This document shows positions 1 through 9,516 of a DNA stretch of 64,000 bases, piece after piece (within the stretch, counting starts at the first letter, position 1; every line of letters begins with the position of its first letter). Source of the DNA: Metabacillus mangrovi (lineage in GTDB: Bacteria > Bacillota > Bacilli > Bacillales > Bacillaceae); NCBI RefSeq assembly GCF_009711125.1, contig NZ_WMIB01000011.1, forward strand, positions 1 to 64,000, written 5' to 3'. Under the pieces are notes generated by a model. It had not been told where the DNA came from. It worked only from the letters and a program-made list of their open reading frames with translations, and searched no databases. Made by a program: the position numbers and the translations under genes.

Positions 1-984
1 GATAAGTCCGGTAATACCTCTTCTGTCCAACGTAAGGTAACAGTGATTGATAACATCAAACCCGTTATTACCGGAACACAAGATAAACAAATTAATTTTA
101 ATGATGCTTTTAATCCTTTAGCTGGTGTTTCTGCTTCTGATAACAATGATGGAGATCTTACTTCTGCTATCAAAGTTACTGGTTCAGTCAATGTTAATGG
201 AGTGGGAATCTACGTGTTAACTTATTCCGTTACCGATAAGTCCGGTAATACCTCTTCTGCCGAACGTAAGGTAACAGTGATCGATAACGTCAAACCCGTT
301 ATTACCGGAACACAGGATAAACAAATTAATTTTAATGATGCTTTTAATCCTTTAGCTGGTGTTTCCGCTTCTGATAACAATGATGGAGATCTCACATCCG
401 CTATTAAAGTTACTGGTTCAGTCAATATTAATAAAGCGGGAATCTACGTGTTAACTTATTCAGTCACCGATAAGTCCGGTAATACATCTTCTGCCCAACG
501 TAAGATAACCGTTATTGATAACATCAAACCCGTTATTACCGGAACACAGGATAAACAAATTAATTTTAATGATGCTTTTGATCCTTTAGCTGGTGTCACT
601 GCTTCTGATAACAATGATGGAGATCTAACTTCTGCTATCAAAATTGAAGGTTTAGTTGATGTTAATAAAGCCGGTTCTTACACATTAACTTATTCCGTTA
701 CCGATAAATCAGGGAATGCTGTTTCAGCAGAACGAAAGGTAACTGTCATTGATCATATTAAACCTGCATTCTCGGGAGCAGAAGACATTACAATTGGATT
801 AAATACAGAATTTGATTTACTAGCTGGCGTTTCTGCTTCTGATAATAATGATGGAGACCTTACACCTGCTATTAGCACGAACGGATCTGTAAATACCACT
901 GTTGAAGGTAATTACACAGTGACATATAGCGTATCGGACAGAGCCGGTAACACTTCAGAAATTAGCCGCATAATTACAGTCAAA
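1..984 (+). repeat. Tandem 234-base coding repeats
   Basis: The same GATAAGTCCGG landmark recurs at 1, 235 and 469. Diverged versions occur at 703 and 937, giving an exact period of 234 bases (78 codons). The first three units are almost identical at DNA level including synonymous sites, while the later units have drifted. This points to recent expansion or gene conversion in the upstream units. Confidence 0.9.
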
Positions 985-1551
985 AAAATTAAAGTATCCA
1001 GCTTAGAAATTAATATGCCTTCTTCTATGAAAACAGGAGTTAGCAGGCAATTAACTGTTACGTTCAATCCGAGTAATGCAACGGACCAAGCCCTCTCATG
1101 GAGCAGTTCAGATGAATCAGTGGCAATTATAGATAAAAACGGGTTGGTAACATCAGTGTCTGAGGGAACTGTCACTATTACTGCCACGGCAGATGGGATT
1201 AGCACTTCAAAAACATTAATTGTTTCTGATCAGCCTAATTTGTATTTGAATGCATATGGATCAGTAATAATTAATAATGTTATAAGAAGTATGGAAATAG
1301 ATATACTAAATTATGAATATCAAGAAAAGGCATACGTTGAAAAAATTGAAATTTATGAAGGGAATTCTCTATTTACTAGCTATAGCAAAGAATCACTTCA
1401 GAATTCCGGGATTTCCACTACTATTAATCCAAGGTCTAACTGGGGTATAAATATTAGTTTCAAATTAGGTATTTGGAAGAATGGAAGCAAAGTTATAGTA
1501 ACTGTCCGCAATGAAAAAGGGAATTTATATACCTATTCGAAGATGTTATAA
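1..1551 (+). CDS. Surface protein with tandem Ig-like (DUF5011-type) repeats, 3' end only
   Basis: The reading frame is open from the first base of the window, so the start and any signal peptide lie outside. The visible 516 codons hold at least four 78-residue repeats with the core pattern SASDNNDGDL and TYSVTDKSGN, typical of DUF5011 bacterial Ig-like domains. A Big_2-type domain follows (about bases 985-1230, with the pattern SWSSSDESVA and GTVTITA), then a C-terminal domain of about 105 residues that I do not recognise. No LPXTG motif or membrane anchor is visible at the C-terminus, so anchoring, if any, would come from the missing N-terminal part. Such proteins are usually secreted or cell-surface stalks; the ligand is unknown. 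The gene is followed by a strong hairpin terminator near base 1700. Confidence 0.85.
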   Translation, partial: DKSGNTSSVQRKVTVIDNIKPVITGTQDKQINFNDAFNPLAGVSASDNNDGDLTSAIKVTGSVNVNGVGIYVLTYSVTDKSGNTSSAERKVTVIDNVKPVITGTQDKQINFNDAFNPLAGVSASDNNDGDLTSAIKVTGSVNINKAGIYVLTYSVTDKSGNTSSAQRKITVIDNIKPVITGTQDKQINFNDAFDPLAGVTASDNNDGDLTSAIKIEGLVDVNKAGSYTLTYSVTDKSGNAVSAERKVTVIDHIKPAFSGAEDITIGLNTEFDLLAGVSASDNNDGDLTPAISTNGSVNTTVEGNYTVTYSVSDRAGNTSEISRIITVKKIKVSSLEINMPSSMKTGVSRQLTVTFNPSNATDQALSWSSSDESVAIIDKNGLVTSVSEGTVTITATADGISTSKTLIVSDQPNLYLNAYGSVIINNVIRSMEIDILNYEYQEKAYVEKIEIYEGNSLFTSYSKESLQNSGISTTINPRSNWGINISFKLGIWKNGSKVIVTVRNEKGNLYTYSKML

Positions 1552-1698
1552 CACACATCATTTGTAAAAAATTCTTCTTCAAACGCAAGCTCATATCGTA
1601 TCTTTTCTGCTTTCTTGACATACATTGATCATATTTTTTTGATTCCCTTAGGTCTTTAAAATGGTACCCTTAATTGCATTTGTTATAAATAATGTACG

Positions 1699-1726
1699 AA
1701 AAAGGCAGACGAAGGTCTGCCTTTTT
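1699..1726. terminator. Bidirectional rho-independent terminator
   Basis: A 12-base perfect stem (AAAAAGGCAGAC with GTCTGCCTTTTT) closes on a GAAG loop, with A-tract and T-tract on either side. It lies between two convergent genes and can serve both the Ig-repeat gene and the RND exporter gene. Confidence 0.9.
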
Positions 1727-1748
1727 CTTTGGTTTACCTTGAATTTAT

Positions 1749-4700
1749 TTATGCTCTCTCCTTCTTCCCCCCGTCAAACAAACTATACACCACCGGAATC
1801 ACAAACAGCGTCAAAAGCGTGCTCGTTATGAGTCCGCCAATTACGGTGATGCCCATAGGCCGGTTGATTTCTGTGCCCTCGCCGATTCCGAAGGCGAGCG
1901 GGAGCAGGCCGAGGATGGTGGTGAGGGCTGTCATGAGAATTGGGCGGAGCCGGACGGAGGAGGCTTCGATCAGGGCTTCTTTCAGTGGCATGCCCATTTC
2001 CTTCCGCTGGTTGATGTATTCGACGATGACGATGGCGTTGTTGACGACGATGCCGGCAAGCACGATGATGCCGATGACAGACGACAGGCTGATAGCGGTG
2101 TTGGTCAGCAGCAGAGCGGCTGCGACCCCGATCGCCATCAGTGGAATGGTAAACATGATGACGAACGGATATTTAAACGACTCGAACTGGGCGGCCATCA
2201 CGATGTATACGAAAATAATCGCGAGCACCAAAGCGAGAATCATATCATCGATGGATCCCTCGAGCAGCTCCCTGTCTCCGCTGAAGGTGATCTCCGTTTC
2301 ATCCGGCAGGTTCAGGCTGCTAATTTCTTCGTCCACCTTGTCTGAGACTTCACTTAAGTTTGCTGTGTCCTTGTAAAGAATCGAAAACTCCACTGCATCC
2401 TGCTTATCAATCCGCTGGATCGAGGCCTGGGTTTTGCCTCGTGAGATGTCCGAAACGTCCCCTAGCTCCACAAATCCGCCCTGCGGCTTTTTGATGAGCA
2501 GGTTTTCAAGGGCTCCGGCATCCTCCGTCACCCCTTCGCTGTAGCGGACCGTCACATCATAGAGTTCCTCATCTTCCTTATTATCGAGCTGGAGAGCGTT
2601 CGTCCCCCTTGTCGCCGTTTCGACCGCCATTCCGATCTGTGCAGGCGTAAGCCCCTGGTCGAAGGCTTTTTTCCGGTCGACATTAATCTGTAGCTCATCC
2701 GTCATGGTATTTAAATCGGTTTCTACCGCATTAACCTCCGGCAGTTCCTCTATTGCCTTTTCCATTTTCTCCACCGTTTTATCAAGACGGTTTTTTTCTG
2801 AATCCCTGACATTGAAGGACAGGGTATTCGGGGTCGAACCGGTTGTCGACTGCAGGTTAAATCTCAGCTTCGCAGTGGAATTGCTGTTCGCCGCTTCTTT
2901 TTCAACGGCTTCCTTGACCTGATCGATCAGTTCAAATGTTGTTACAGACCGGTCCTGCTTTTCCTTCAGCCTGACGTATGTTTCCGCTATATTCGAAGAA
3001 TTCGTTCCCCGGAAGGATTCCTCCTGAGTGGTCCCGATCAAGCTGACGGTAACGTCTACTGCATTTTCCTTTGCCAGGTACTTCTCGATGGCATCGACTG
3101 TCTTTTCCGTCTCCTCAAGAGAGCTTCCCGCCTCAAGCTCCGTCCGGATGGTGAAAAACCCTTCATCGGAATTCGGGAGGAACACTGCTCCGATTTTTGT
3201 GAGGCCGTAAATGCTTCCGGCAAAAAGCACACCGGCAATAGCCAGTACAAGGAACCGCCTGCTCAGGCACCACGCGATCGCCCGTTCATACCCTCTCATA
3301 AAGGAGGATTGGCGCCGGATTTCCTCCGTCACACGGGGCGGTTTTGTCAAAAGCCTGCTCGCAAGCATCGGTACGACGGTCAGAGCCACAACTAGAGACG
3401 CAAACAAACTGAAGGCAATCGTTAAAGAGAACTCTTTAAATAAATCGCCGATCAGCCCGGTAATGAAAACGACTGGTACAAAAACGGCAATCGTTGTTAA
3501 AGTGGACGCGATGATGGCCGGCCCTACTTCTTTTGCACCTTCGTAAGCGGCTTTCTTTGGCGGTTTTCCCATAGCGAGATGGCGGTAGATGTTCTCAATG
3601 ACCACGATTGAGTTGTCGACCAGCATCCCGATGCCGAGAGCCAGTCCGCCGAGCGTCATAATGTTCAAGGTAAACTTCGAAAAATACATCAGCACAAAGG
3701 TAACGATGACCGAGTACGGAATCGCGATCCCGATAATCAAAGGGCTTTTGATATTCCGTAAAAACAGAAAGAGAATGACCATCGCCAGTGCCCCGCCGAT
3801 CAGCAGGGTGCTCAGCATATTGCCGATGGCGCGATCAATGTATTCACCTTGGTCAAAAATCACATCGGAGCGGATATCCTTATATTTATCATTTTTCAGC
3901 AGCTGTTTTAGCTCTTCTTGAAACTGTGCTGAAACAGCTGCCGTATTGGCATCAGACTGCTGAAGAACGCTTAAAAGGAGGGAAGGCTTCTGGTTTTCCC
4001 GGGTAATGGTTTCCTGTTCCTTCTGCTTCAAGGAAACCTTCGCTGCGTCTTTAAGCAAAACGTCTTCACCTGTTTCCGGGGACTTGGTGATCGGGAGATT
4101 TTCAAGCAGCTCCACCGAGTCAATGACACTGAGTGTCCTGGCCGTTAGCTCCCTGCCTTCCGTCACAATCGGATCCCCTGGTGAGGACACCGAATTGGCC
4201 CGGATGACATTTACGAGGTCCTCCTGGGACAGACCGTATTCTTTCAGCTTGTCCTGATCAAGCTCCACCGCCACCTCATCGGTTAATGTGCCGGTCAGAT
4301 TGACACTTGCGACTCCTTCTATTTTAGAAAGTTCCTCCTCCAGGTCCTCTGACAATGCCTGCAGTTCCCTGCTTTCGGCATTCTCTGAAGACAGGGACAG
4401 CTGGATCACCGGAAACTGGGCCGGATCAAATTTAAGAAACCTCGGCTTGTCAGCTCCATCCGGAAGCGGAGCGGCCGTCATCCTCTCGATAATCTCGTTC
4501 TCTAAATCCTCAATGTTTGTCGTCCAGGAAAATTGCAGCAGGATCAGGTTGGAGTTCTCCTCAGAGGTAGAGGTAATGCGGTCCAGCCCTTCAAGCGTGG
4601 AAAGCGACTCCTCGAGGGGCTTTCCCACCTTCTCCATGATTTCGTTCGGTCCCGCTCCCTGATAGCTCGTCACCACAACTCCGACCGGAGGATTCAGCTC

Positions 4701-4814
4701 CGGAATTAGCTTAAGCGGGATGCCTATGAACGAAACCCCTCCTAAAATAAGCACAAATACCATCGTCACCAGCGTAAAAATAGGCCTCTTAATAAAGAAT
4801 TTACTGATCTCCAA
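1749..4814 (-). CDS. RND-family efflux transporter (AcrB/SwrC-like)
   Basis: The protein has 1021 residues, the usual length of AcrB-family pumps. It has an N-terminal membrane helix (residues about 12-32), a large periplasm-facing porter domain, a central membrane block starting near residue 330 (with LGGLALGIGMLVDNSIVVIEN), a second porter domain, and a second membrane block near the C-terminus (GIIVLAGIVVNNAIVIVEYIN). The paired DNSIVVIEN/NNAIVIVEY motifs mark the internal duplication of the family. The start is TTG at 4814, preceded by GGGAG. Gram-positive relatives such as SwrC of B. subtilis export surfactin and other amphiphiles; the substrate here is unknown. No membrane-fusion or outer-membrane partner gene is adjacent, as expected for a Gram-positive. 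It appears to be a single-gene unit. Confidence 0.92.
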   Translation of the reverse strand: MEISKFFIKRPIFTLVTMVFVLILGGVSFIGIPLKLIPELNPPVGVVVTSYQGAGPNEIMEKVGKPLEESLSTLEGLDRITSTSEENSNLILLQFSWTTNIEDLENEIIERMTAAPLPDGADKPRFLKFDPAQFPVIQLSLSSENAESRELQALSEDLEEELSKIEGVASVNLTGTLTDEVAVELDQDKLKEYGLSQEDLVNVIRANSVSSPGDPIVTEGRELTARTLSVIDSVELLENLPITKSPETGEDVLLKDAAKVSLKQKEQETITRENQKPSLLLSVLQQSDANTAAVSAQFQEELKQLLKNDKYKDIRSDVIFDQGEYIDRAIGNMLSTLLIGGALAMVILFLFLRNIKSPLIIGIAIPYSVIVTFVLMYFSKFTLNIMTLGGLALGIGMLVDNSIVVIENIYRHLAMGKPPKKAAYEGAKEVGPAIIASTLTTIAVFVPVVFITGLIGDLFKEFSLTIAFSLFASLVVALTVVPMLASRLLTKPPRVTEEIRRQSSFMRGYERAIAWCLSRRFLVLAIAGVLFAGSIYGLTKIGAVFLPNSDEGFFTIRTELEAGSSLEETEKTVDAIEKYLAKENAVDVTVSLIGTTQEESFRGTNSSNIAETYVRLKEKQDRSVTTFELIDQVKEAVEKEAANSNSTAKLRFNLQSTTGSTPNTLSFNVRDSEKNRLDKTVEKMEKAIEELPEVNAVETDLNTMTDELQINVDRKKAFDQGLTPAQIGMAVETATRGTNALQLDNKEDEELYDVTVRYSEGVTEDAGALENLLIKKPQGGFVELGDVSDISRGKTQASIQRIDKQDAVEFSILYKDTANLSEVSDKVDEEISSLNLPDETEITFSGDRELLEGSIDDMILALVLAIIFVYIVMAAQFESFKYPFVIMFTIPLMAIGVAAALLLTNTAISLSSVIGIIVLAGIVVNNAIVIVEYINQRKEMGMPLKEALIEASSVRLRPILMTALTTILGLLPLAFGIGEGTEINRPMGITVIGGLITSTLLTLFVIPVVYSLFDGGKKERA

Positions 4815-4966
4815 CCCGGACTCCCCCTGCCACCATTCGTTAACAGCATTCTTTCATATAATTCCATGAAAAACAATTTTTAGCATGCGAGCAATTCCTC
4901 TTGGTATAAAAAACCAAATCGGAGCCAAATTATATAGGAACCGTGACACAAAGGAGGAACGTGCGT

Positions 4967-5824
4967 ATGTATTTTTACAAAGAAGATTTGATCAACATGA
5001 TTGTTCCGGATAAGCCCGATCCGCATGCTGCCAAGGTGCTGCAGGAGGCGCTTGGAGGCCAGTTTGGCGAAATGAGGACGATGATGCAGTTTTCCTTTCA
5101 AAGTGCGAACTTCAGAGGGAAGGCGAAAAAGTACCGTGACCTGATCCGTGGCGTTTTCCTGGAAGAGCTGAGCCATGTGGAACTGGTGCAGTCCACAATC
5201 AACCAGCTGCTGAACGAATCCGGGGGAACCGAGCCTGGAAACCAGGCATCTGATGGTGCCCCGCTTAGTGATGTGATCGCCGATGGCGCCAATCCTCATC
5301 ACTATATTATGGGGGCAAAAGCCTCCCTGCCGGTCGATGCCGGCGGAAACCCTTGGAACGGATCCTGGGTGTATGATCACGGCAACCTTGCAGCCAACCT
5401 TTTAAACAACGTCGTTCTGGAATCTACCGGAGTGCTGCAGAAATCCAGGATCTATGAGATGAGCAGCAATAAAGCACTGCGTGAGACGATCGCTTTCCTG
5501 ATCGTCCGGGACAACGCCCATCAAAATGCATTCGCGAAAGCATTGGAAACGCTGGGAGTGGACTGGGGGAAGCTGTTTCCGATCCCGAATTACGATTTGA
5601 ACAAATACCCTGAATGCCGGAAATACGTGGATATGGGCTTCCACAACGCCCAGTTTAACTTCAGACTCGATGACACGCTGATTTCAGAAGTCTTCTCCGG
5701 TACTTCACCAAGCAGAAACGGCGGAGAACTGTCCGTCATCGAACCACCAAAAGGCTATCCTGTGCCGGAGCTCCCTGACATGCCGAATGAACATGCTCCG
5801 GGAATGTATGACTTGAATAATTAA
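4967..5824 (+). CDS. Manganese catalase
   Basis: This is a 285-residue ferritin-like dimanganese catalase that dismutates hydrogen peroxide in the cytoplasm. The sequence from MYFYKEDLINMIVPDKPDPH matches the family N-terminus. The two helix pairs carry the metal-ligand patterns EELSHVELVQ (about residue 65) and VRDNAHQNAFAKALE (about residue 185). The start is ATG at 4967, nine bases after AAAGGAGG; an upstream in-frame GTG is too close to that site. B. subtilis YdbD is the closest named relative I can recall. It is divergent from the RND gene and followed at once by a terminator, so it is monocistronic. Confidence 0.92.
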   Translation: MYFYKEDLINMIVPDKPDPHAAKVLQEALGGQFGEMRTMMQFSFQSANFRGKAKKYRDLIRGVFLEELSHVELVQSTINQLLNESGGTEPGNQASDGAPLSDVIADGANPHHYIMGAKASLPVDAGGNPWNGSWVYDHGNLAANLLNNVVLESTGVLQKSRIYEMSSNKALRETIAFLIVRDNAHQNAFAKALETLGVDWGKLFPIPNYDLNKYPECRKYVDMGFHNAQFNFRLDDTLISEVFSGTSPSRNGGELSVIEPPKGYPVPELPDMPNEHAPGMYDLNN

Positions 5825-5830
5825 CATAAA

Positions 5831-5866
5831 AAAAGCAGGCTTTCTGCTAGTGAGAGCCTGCTTTTC
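5831..5866. terminator. Rho-independent terminator after catalase
   Basis: AGCAGGCT pairs with AGCCTGCT, with an A-tract before and TTTT after. It separates the convergent catalase gene and iron-transport operon. Confidence 0.85.
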
Positions 5867-5880
5867 TAATAGAAGAGCAT

Positions 5881-6570
5881 TTAAACGAGAGAATAGCTTT
5901 TATTTGGGGCCGGTTCAGCATTTTTCACCATTCCCTGTTTGATAAAAATGGTTCGGTCGGCCAGTGCAGCTGCATCTGCCTGGTCATGCGTGACAAAAAT
6001 GGACGTACTGTTCGTTTGTTTAAGGATCCCTTTCAGTTCGTCTCTGATTTTCACTTGAAGACTTGCATCAAGATTACTGAACGGCTCATCAAACAGCATG
6101 AGAGAAGGTGCAGGGGCTAAAGCACGTGCAAGTGCGACCCTTTGCTGCTGGCCGCCGCTCAATTCATAAGGATAGCGTTTTTTATAATCCGAAAGGTTCA
6201 CCAGCTCAAGCATTTCAGCAAGCCGTTCCTGCTTTTGCATTCTCTTCAGATGACGGAGGCCAAATAAAATATTCTTCTCCACCGTCATGTGGGGAAACAG
6301 GGCATAATCCTGAAAGACCATCCCTATTCCTCTTTTCTCAGGCGGGATAAATGTATGGTCACCGGCTATTTGCCGGCCGTTGATGGAAATGGAACCTGCC
6401 TGGGGAATTTCCAATCCTGCCAGCAGCCGTAGAACCGTACTCTTGCCACTGCCGCTCTCCCCTAAAATAGCGATGATCTCTCCTTTATTCATATACAGTG
6501 AAAAATCCTGGATCGCCGGCTGATTTGCATTTTGATACCGATAGGCGAGATTCTCAATTTGTACAAACAT
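5881..6570 (-). CDS. Iron(III) ABC transporter, ATP-binding subunit
   Basis: This 229-residue ABC ATPase has Walker A (GESGSGKST, about 36-44), the signature motif LSGGQQQRVALARAL (about 137), Walker B (LMLFDEP) and the H-loop (VTHDQ). Its neighbours are an Fe3+ permease and a binding protein, so it energises ferric iron uptake at the membrane. It is shorter than FbpC/PotA-type subunits (about 350 residues) and ends soon after the core, so the C-terminal TOBE regulatory region is absent. The start ATG overlaps the permease stop as TAATG, which indicates translational coupling. It is the last gene of the operon. Confidence 0.88.
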   Translation of the reverse strand: MFVQIENLAYRYQNANQPAIQDFSLYMNKGEIIAILGESGSGKSTVLRLLAGLEIPQAGSISINGRQIAGDHTFIPPEKRGIGMVFQDYALFPHMTVEKNILFGLRHLKRMQKQERLAEMLELVNLSDYKKRYPYELSGGQQQRVALARALAPAPSLMLFDEPFSNLDASLQVKIRDELKGILKQTNSTSIFVTHDQADAAALADRTIFIKQGMVKNAEPAPNKSYSLV

Positions 6571-8213
6571 TAATCAGACTTCCCTCCATCTAGTACTTTA
6601 TGAAAAAGAAAGATACACATTCCGCTTAATAGAATGATAAGCAGCGATGCAGATGCGGCCTCACTGATCATCTCGTCATTTGCATAGCGGAAAGCTCTGG
6701 TAGCAAGCGTCTGAAAATTAAAGGGCTGAAGCAGCATGGTTAAGGGCAGCTCTTTTAAAATATCAATAAACACAAGGATAAACCCGCCAATCACCGCCCC
6801 TTTTACCATCGGAACATCCACTCGCAGAAACGTCTGGAAGGTTGATAAGCCAAGTGTTCTAGATGCTTCTGTAAAAGTGGTGCCGACTTTTTCAAAGCCA
6901 GCCTCTATTGAATTATACCCAACCGCCAAAAAGCGGATGACATAGGCGGAAATCAGCATGACAATACTCGTCCGCAGCACAAAGGCTGTATCCATATTGA
7001 ATAGCGTGAAAAGAGATTTCAGATTGCGGTCGATGAACAGAAAGATCGTCATCACACCAATGGCAATCACTGCACCAGGGACGGAGTAGCCTAATACAGT
7101 CACCCTTGCAAGCAATTTAGGCAGCAGCCCGCGGTGTATCCGTGAATAATTCGCAATAATCAGCCCGACGATGACAATAATGAAGGCAGCTGCAGAAGCA
7201 GTTGTAAAAGAATTTTTAGCAAGGCTGAAAAATTCTGCCGTTAAAATTCGGTCATAGGTCATGAACATCCAGACAGCTAATTGTACAAATGGAATAAGAA
7301 AAGCAAGGCTGAAAACCGCAAAGCAGTAACTAAACGCAACCCATGCTCTCGTCCCTTTTAGCTGTTTTGGCTGGACCGGTTTAAATTTTGTTGTGGAATA
7401 GCTGTACTGCTTTCGGCCCCGCAGGACTCTGGCCAGCACTAAAATGAAAAGAACCACCACCATCAATGTCCCGGCTAACTTGAAGGCTGATTCTTTATCC
7501 CCCATCGCGAACCAGGTTTGAAAGATCGATGTGATAAAGGTTTGGATTCCATAATATTTAACCACTCCATAATCATTGATCACTTCCAGCATGACAATGG
7601 ATAAGCTGCCGCCGATCGCTGTTCTGGATAAGGGAAGGACAATTCTTATGAATGTTTCAAAGGAACCGGCTCCAAGCAAACGTGCATTCTCGAAAATAGA
7701 GGAAGATTGATTTTCAATAAAACTCTTTGTAATGACAAACACGTACGGGAAAAGGAAGAGGGTAAAAATAAAAATGGTTCCTTCCATCGACATCATCGAA
7801 AAGTACTTCTGATTGACTGGCAGATCGAACGTATTGCGAAGAATGGATTGAATGAACCCGGTATAGCTAACCATCCCCTGATACGTATAGGCACCGATAA
7901 AGGGCGGGATCGCCAAGGGAAGGATGAGTCCCCATTTAAAAAAGCTTCGAAACGGAAATGCATACACCGTTATCAGCCACGCAAGGCTCGAACCGATCAG
8001 GAGTGTAAAAACCCCGGTGAAAACCAGTAATACAGCTGTGTTGTAAAACAGGTCGCCCAATAAATATACTTTAATATGAAGCCAATTTTCATTGGGCTCC
8101 GCAAATAAATGAATGGCGATGAAGATGTTCGGCAGCAGAATGATCAGGATGAACAAAAAGCTTAATATAGACCACATATTAATCTGTGCCTTAGCATGCT
8201 GAACGAATTTCAT
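6570..8213 (-). CDS. Iron(III) ABC transporter, fused permease
   Basis: This 547-residue polytopic protein has about twelve membrane helices arranged as two BPD permease halves, as in SfuB/FbpB-type iron permeases where one chain supplies both transmembrane domains. The EAA-type loops are visible in each half (for example ENARLLGAGSFETFIRIVLPL near 180 and EASRTLGLSTFQTFLRVDVPM near 455). It translocates ferric iron delivered by the upstream-encoded binding protein. The gap to the binding-protein gene holds a hairpin, which may reduce membrane-subunit expression relative to the binding protein. Confidence 0.9.
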   Translation of the reverse strand: MKFVQHAKAQINMWSILSFLFILIILLPNIFIAIHLFAEPNENWLHIKVYLLGDLFYNTAVLLVFTGVFTLLIGSSLAWLITVYAFPFRSFFKWGLILPLAIPPFIGAYTYQGMVSYTGFIQSILRNTFDLPVNQKYFSMMSMEGTIFIFTLFLFPYVFVITKSFIENQSSSIFENARLLGAGSFETFIRIVLPLSRTAIGGSLSIVMLEVINDYGVVKYYGIQTFITSIFQTWFAMGDKESAFKLAGTLMVVVLFILVLARVLRGRKQYSYSTTKFKPVQPKQLKGTRAWVAFSYCFAVFSLAFLIPFVQLAVWMFMTYDRILTAEFFSLAKNSFTTASAAAFIIVIVGLIIANYSRIHRGLLPKLLARVTVLGYSVPGAVIAIGVMTIFLFIDRNLKSLFTLFNMDTAFVLRTSIVMLISAYVIRFLAVGYNSIEAGFEKVGTTFTEASRTLGLSTFQTFLRVDVPMVKGAVIGGFILVFIDILKELPLTMLLQPFNFQTLATRAFRYANDEMISEAASASLLIILLSGMCIFLFHKVLDGGKSD

Positions 8214-8258
8214 GGCTACACTTCCCTACATTAAACGGAACTTTTTTCAAGACAAAAA

Positions 8259-8285
8259 CTGTACCACAATGAAGATATGGTACAG
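8259..8285 (-). terminator. Intra-operon hairpin, partial terminator
   Basis: CTGTACCA and TGGTACAG form a perfect 8-base stem followed on the minus strand by TTTTTGTCTTG. It lies between the binding-protein gene and the permease gene. Such hairpins commonly let some transcription through and protect the upstream message, giving more binding protein than permease. That role is inferred. Confidence 0.7.
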
Positions 8286-8294
8286 CTTTTATTT

Positions 8295-9380
8295 TTACTT
8301 CCAGCCCACCTCATTAAACAGCTGGATGGCACGCGTGTTGTTTTCACCAAGAACAGACAAATTGATATCCTGCTCCTTAAATTCTCCCCATGAGCTTAAT
8401 GTTTCAGAAATCTTTGCTTCCGGATTAACGGGATACTCATTATTTCCCTCAGCGAAAAGCTCCTGAGCTTTTGTACCTGTGAGGAATTCCATAAATTTCA
8501 CCGCATTATCCGCGTTCTTTGCATTTTTCACAACAGCTGCACCACTGATATTAATGTGCGTACCGTTTGTATCCTGATCTGGGAAGAATACTCCTACTTG
8601 CTCCCCGATTTTTGCTTCTTCCGGATCAGCGGAGTTCAGCAGTCTGCCTACATAGTACGTATTTGAAACAGCCACGTCTCCTTCACCGGCAGCAATGGCT
8701 TTAATCTGGTCTGTATCTCCGCCCTCCGGAGTTCTCGCCATGTTCGCTACCATGCCTTTTGCCCACTTCTTCGCTTCTTTTTCTCCATTCAGTTCAATAA
8801 ATGAAGCCAGAAGGGATTGATTGTAGATGTTTTCAGAGGAACGGATCAGGACGCGGCCTTTCCATGCATCTTCCGTTAATGCTTCATAGGTTGATAGTTC
8901 AGAAGGCTTTACACGATCCTTCGAATACACGATGACACGGGCCCGTTTCGTTAAACCAAACCAGTGATTTTCCTGATCACGAAGCTTTTCCGGAATATTG
9001 GCTGTTAATACATCGCTTTCAATGGACTGTGTCAGCCCATCCGCCTTTAAACGAGCAAGATTTCCGGCATCTGCTGTAATGAATACATCAGCCTCTGTTG
9101 CATCTCCTTCATCCTTCAAGCGCTGAATAAGTTCATCTTTTCCAGAGATAACGTTTACATTAATCCCCGTCTCTTCAGTGAATTTTTTGTATAGCTCTGC
9201 ATCTGTATCATAATGCCTTGTCGTATAGACGTTTACGGCACCCGCGTTCTTCTCTTCTTTTGCTGCTGATTCCTTCGACTTCTCTGTTTGGCCAGCTCCT
9301 GACGTTTGGCCGCACGCAGCTAATCCAAGGACAAACACTGACAATAGCAATAAAAATAACACCGGCTTTACGTGCTTCAT
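8295..9380 (-). CDS. Iron(III) ABC transporter, substrate-binding lipoprotein
   Basis: The 361-residue protein starts with a lipoprotein signal: positively charged start, hydrophobic core and lipobox LAAC near residue 24. The mature part begins with VNVYTTRHYDTDAELYKKF, the pattern of FutA/FbpA-type ferric-binding proteins, and contains YVGRLLNSADPEEA near the expected iron-binding tyrosines. It captures ferric iron outside the membrane for the permease encoded next. The start ATG at 9380 follows AAGGGG; upstream in-frame codons lack a signal peptide context. Two Fur-type operators lie 39-99 bases upstream, so iron repression is likely. Confidence 0.92.
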   Translation of the reverse strand: MKHVKPVLFLLLLSVFVLGLAACGQTSGAGQTEKSKESAAKEEKNAGAVNVYTTRHYDTDAELYKKFTEETGINVNVISGKDELIQRLKDEGDATEADVFITADAGNLARLKADGLTQSIESDVLTANIPEKLRDQENHWFGLTKRARVIVYSKDRVKPSELSTYEALTEDAWKGRVLIRSSENIYNQSLLASFIELNGEKEAKKWAKGMVANMARTPEGGDTDQIKAIAAGEGDVAVSNTYYVGRLLNSADPEEAKIGEQVGVFFPDQDTNGTHINISGAAVVKNAKNADNAVKFMEFLTGTKAQELFAEGNNEYPVNPEAKISETLSSWGEFKEQDINLSVLGENNTRAIQLFNEVGWK

Positions 9381-9418
9381 GTTCTTTTTCCCCTTACTAT
9401 GGACGTATTTTTTACTAA

Positions 9419-9437
9419 GAGAATGAAACTCATTCTC
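9419..9437. promoter_or_regulatory. Fur-like operator, proximal
   Basis: GAGAATGAAACTCATTCTC is a perfect 8-base inverted repeat around AAC. It matches about 15 of 19 positions of the classical Fur box. It lies 39 bases upstream of the iron-binding lipoprotein start. Confidence 0.65.
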
Positions 9438-9464
9438 AATCACCTGATAAAATTATATTTTTAG

Positions 9465-9479
9465 TGATAATCATTGTCA
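9465..9479. promoter_or_regulatory. Fur box, distal
   Basis: TGATAATCATTGTCA matches 14 of 15 positions of the Bacillus 7-1-7 Fur consensus TGATAATNATTATCA. It lies upstream of the ferric iron uptake operon, supporting repression by Fur with iron. Confidence 0.85.
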
Positions 9480-9516
9480 ATGAACTTTTGAAAATATTGT
9501 GATTTTTACGTACAAA

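Noticed and set aside
1-984. CRISPR-like array from regular repeats.
   Set aside because: The period of 234 bases is in frame and encodes repeated protein domains; there are no short repeats with unique spacers.
4815-4966. A SigB-type promoter for the manganese catalase.
   Set aside because: Partial GTTT- and GGGTAT-like words exist but the spacing does not fit.
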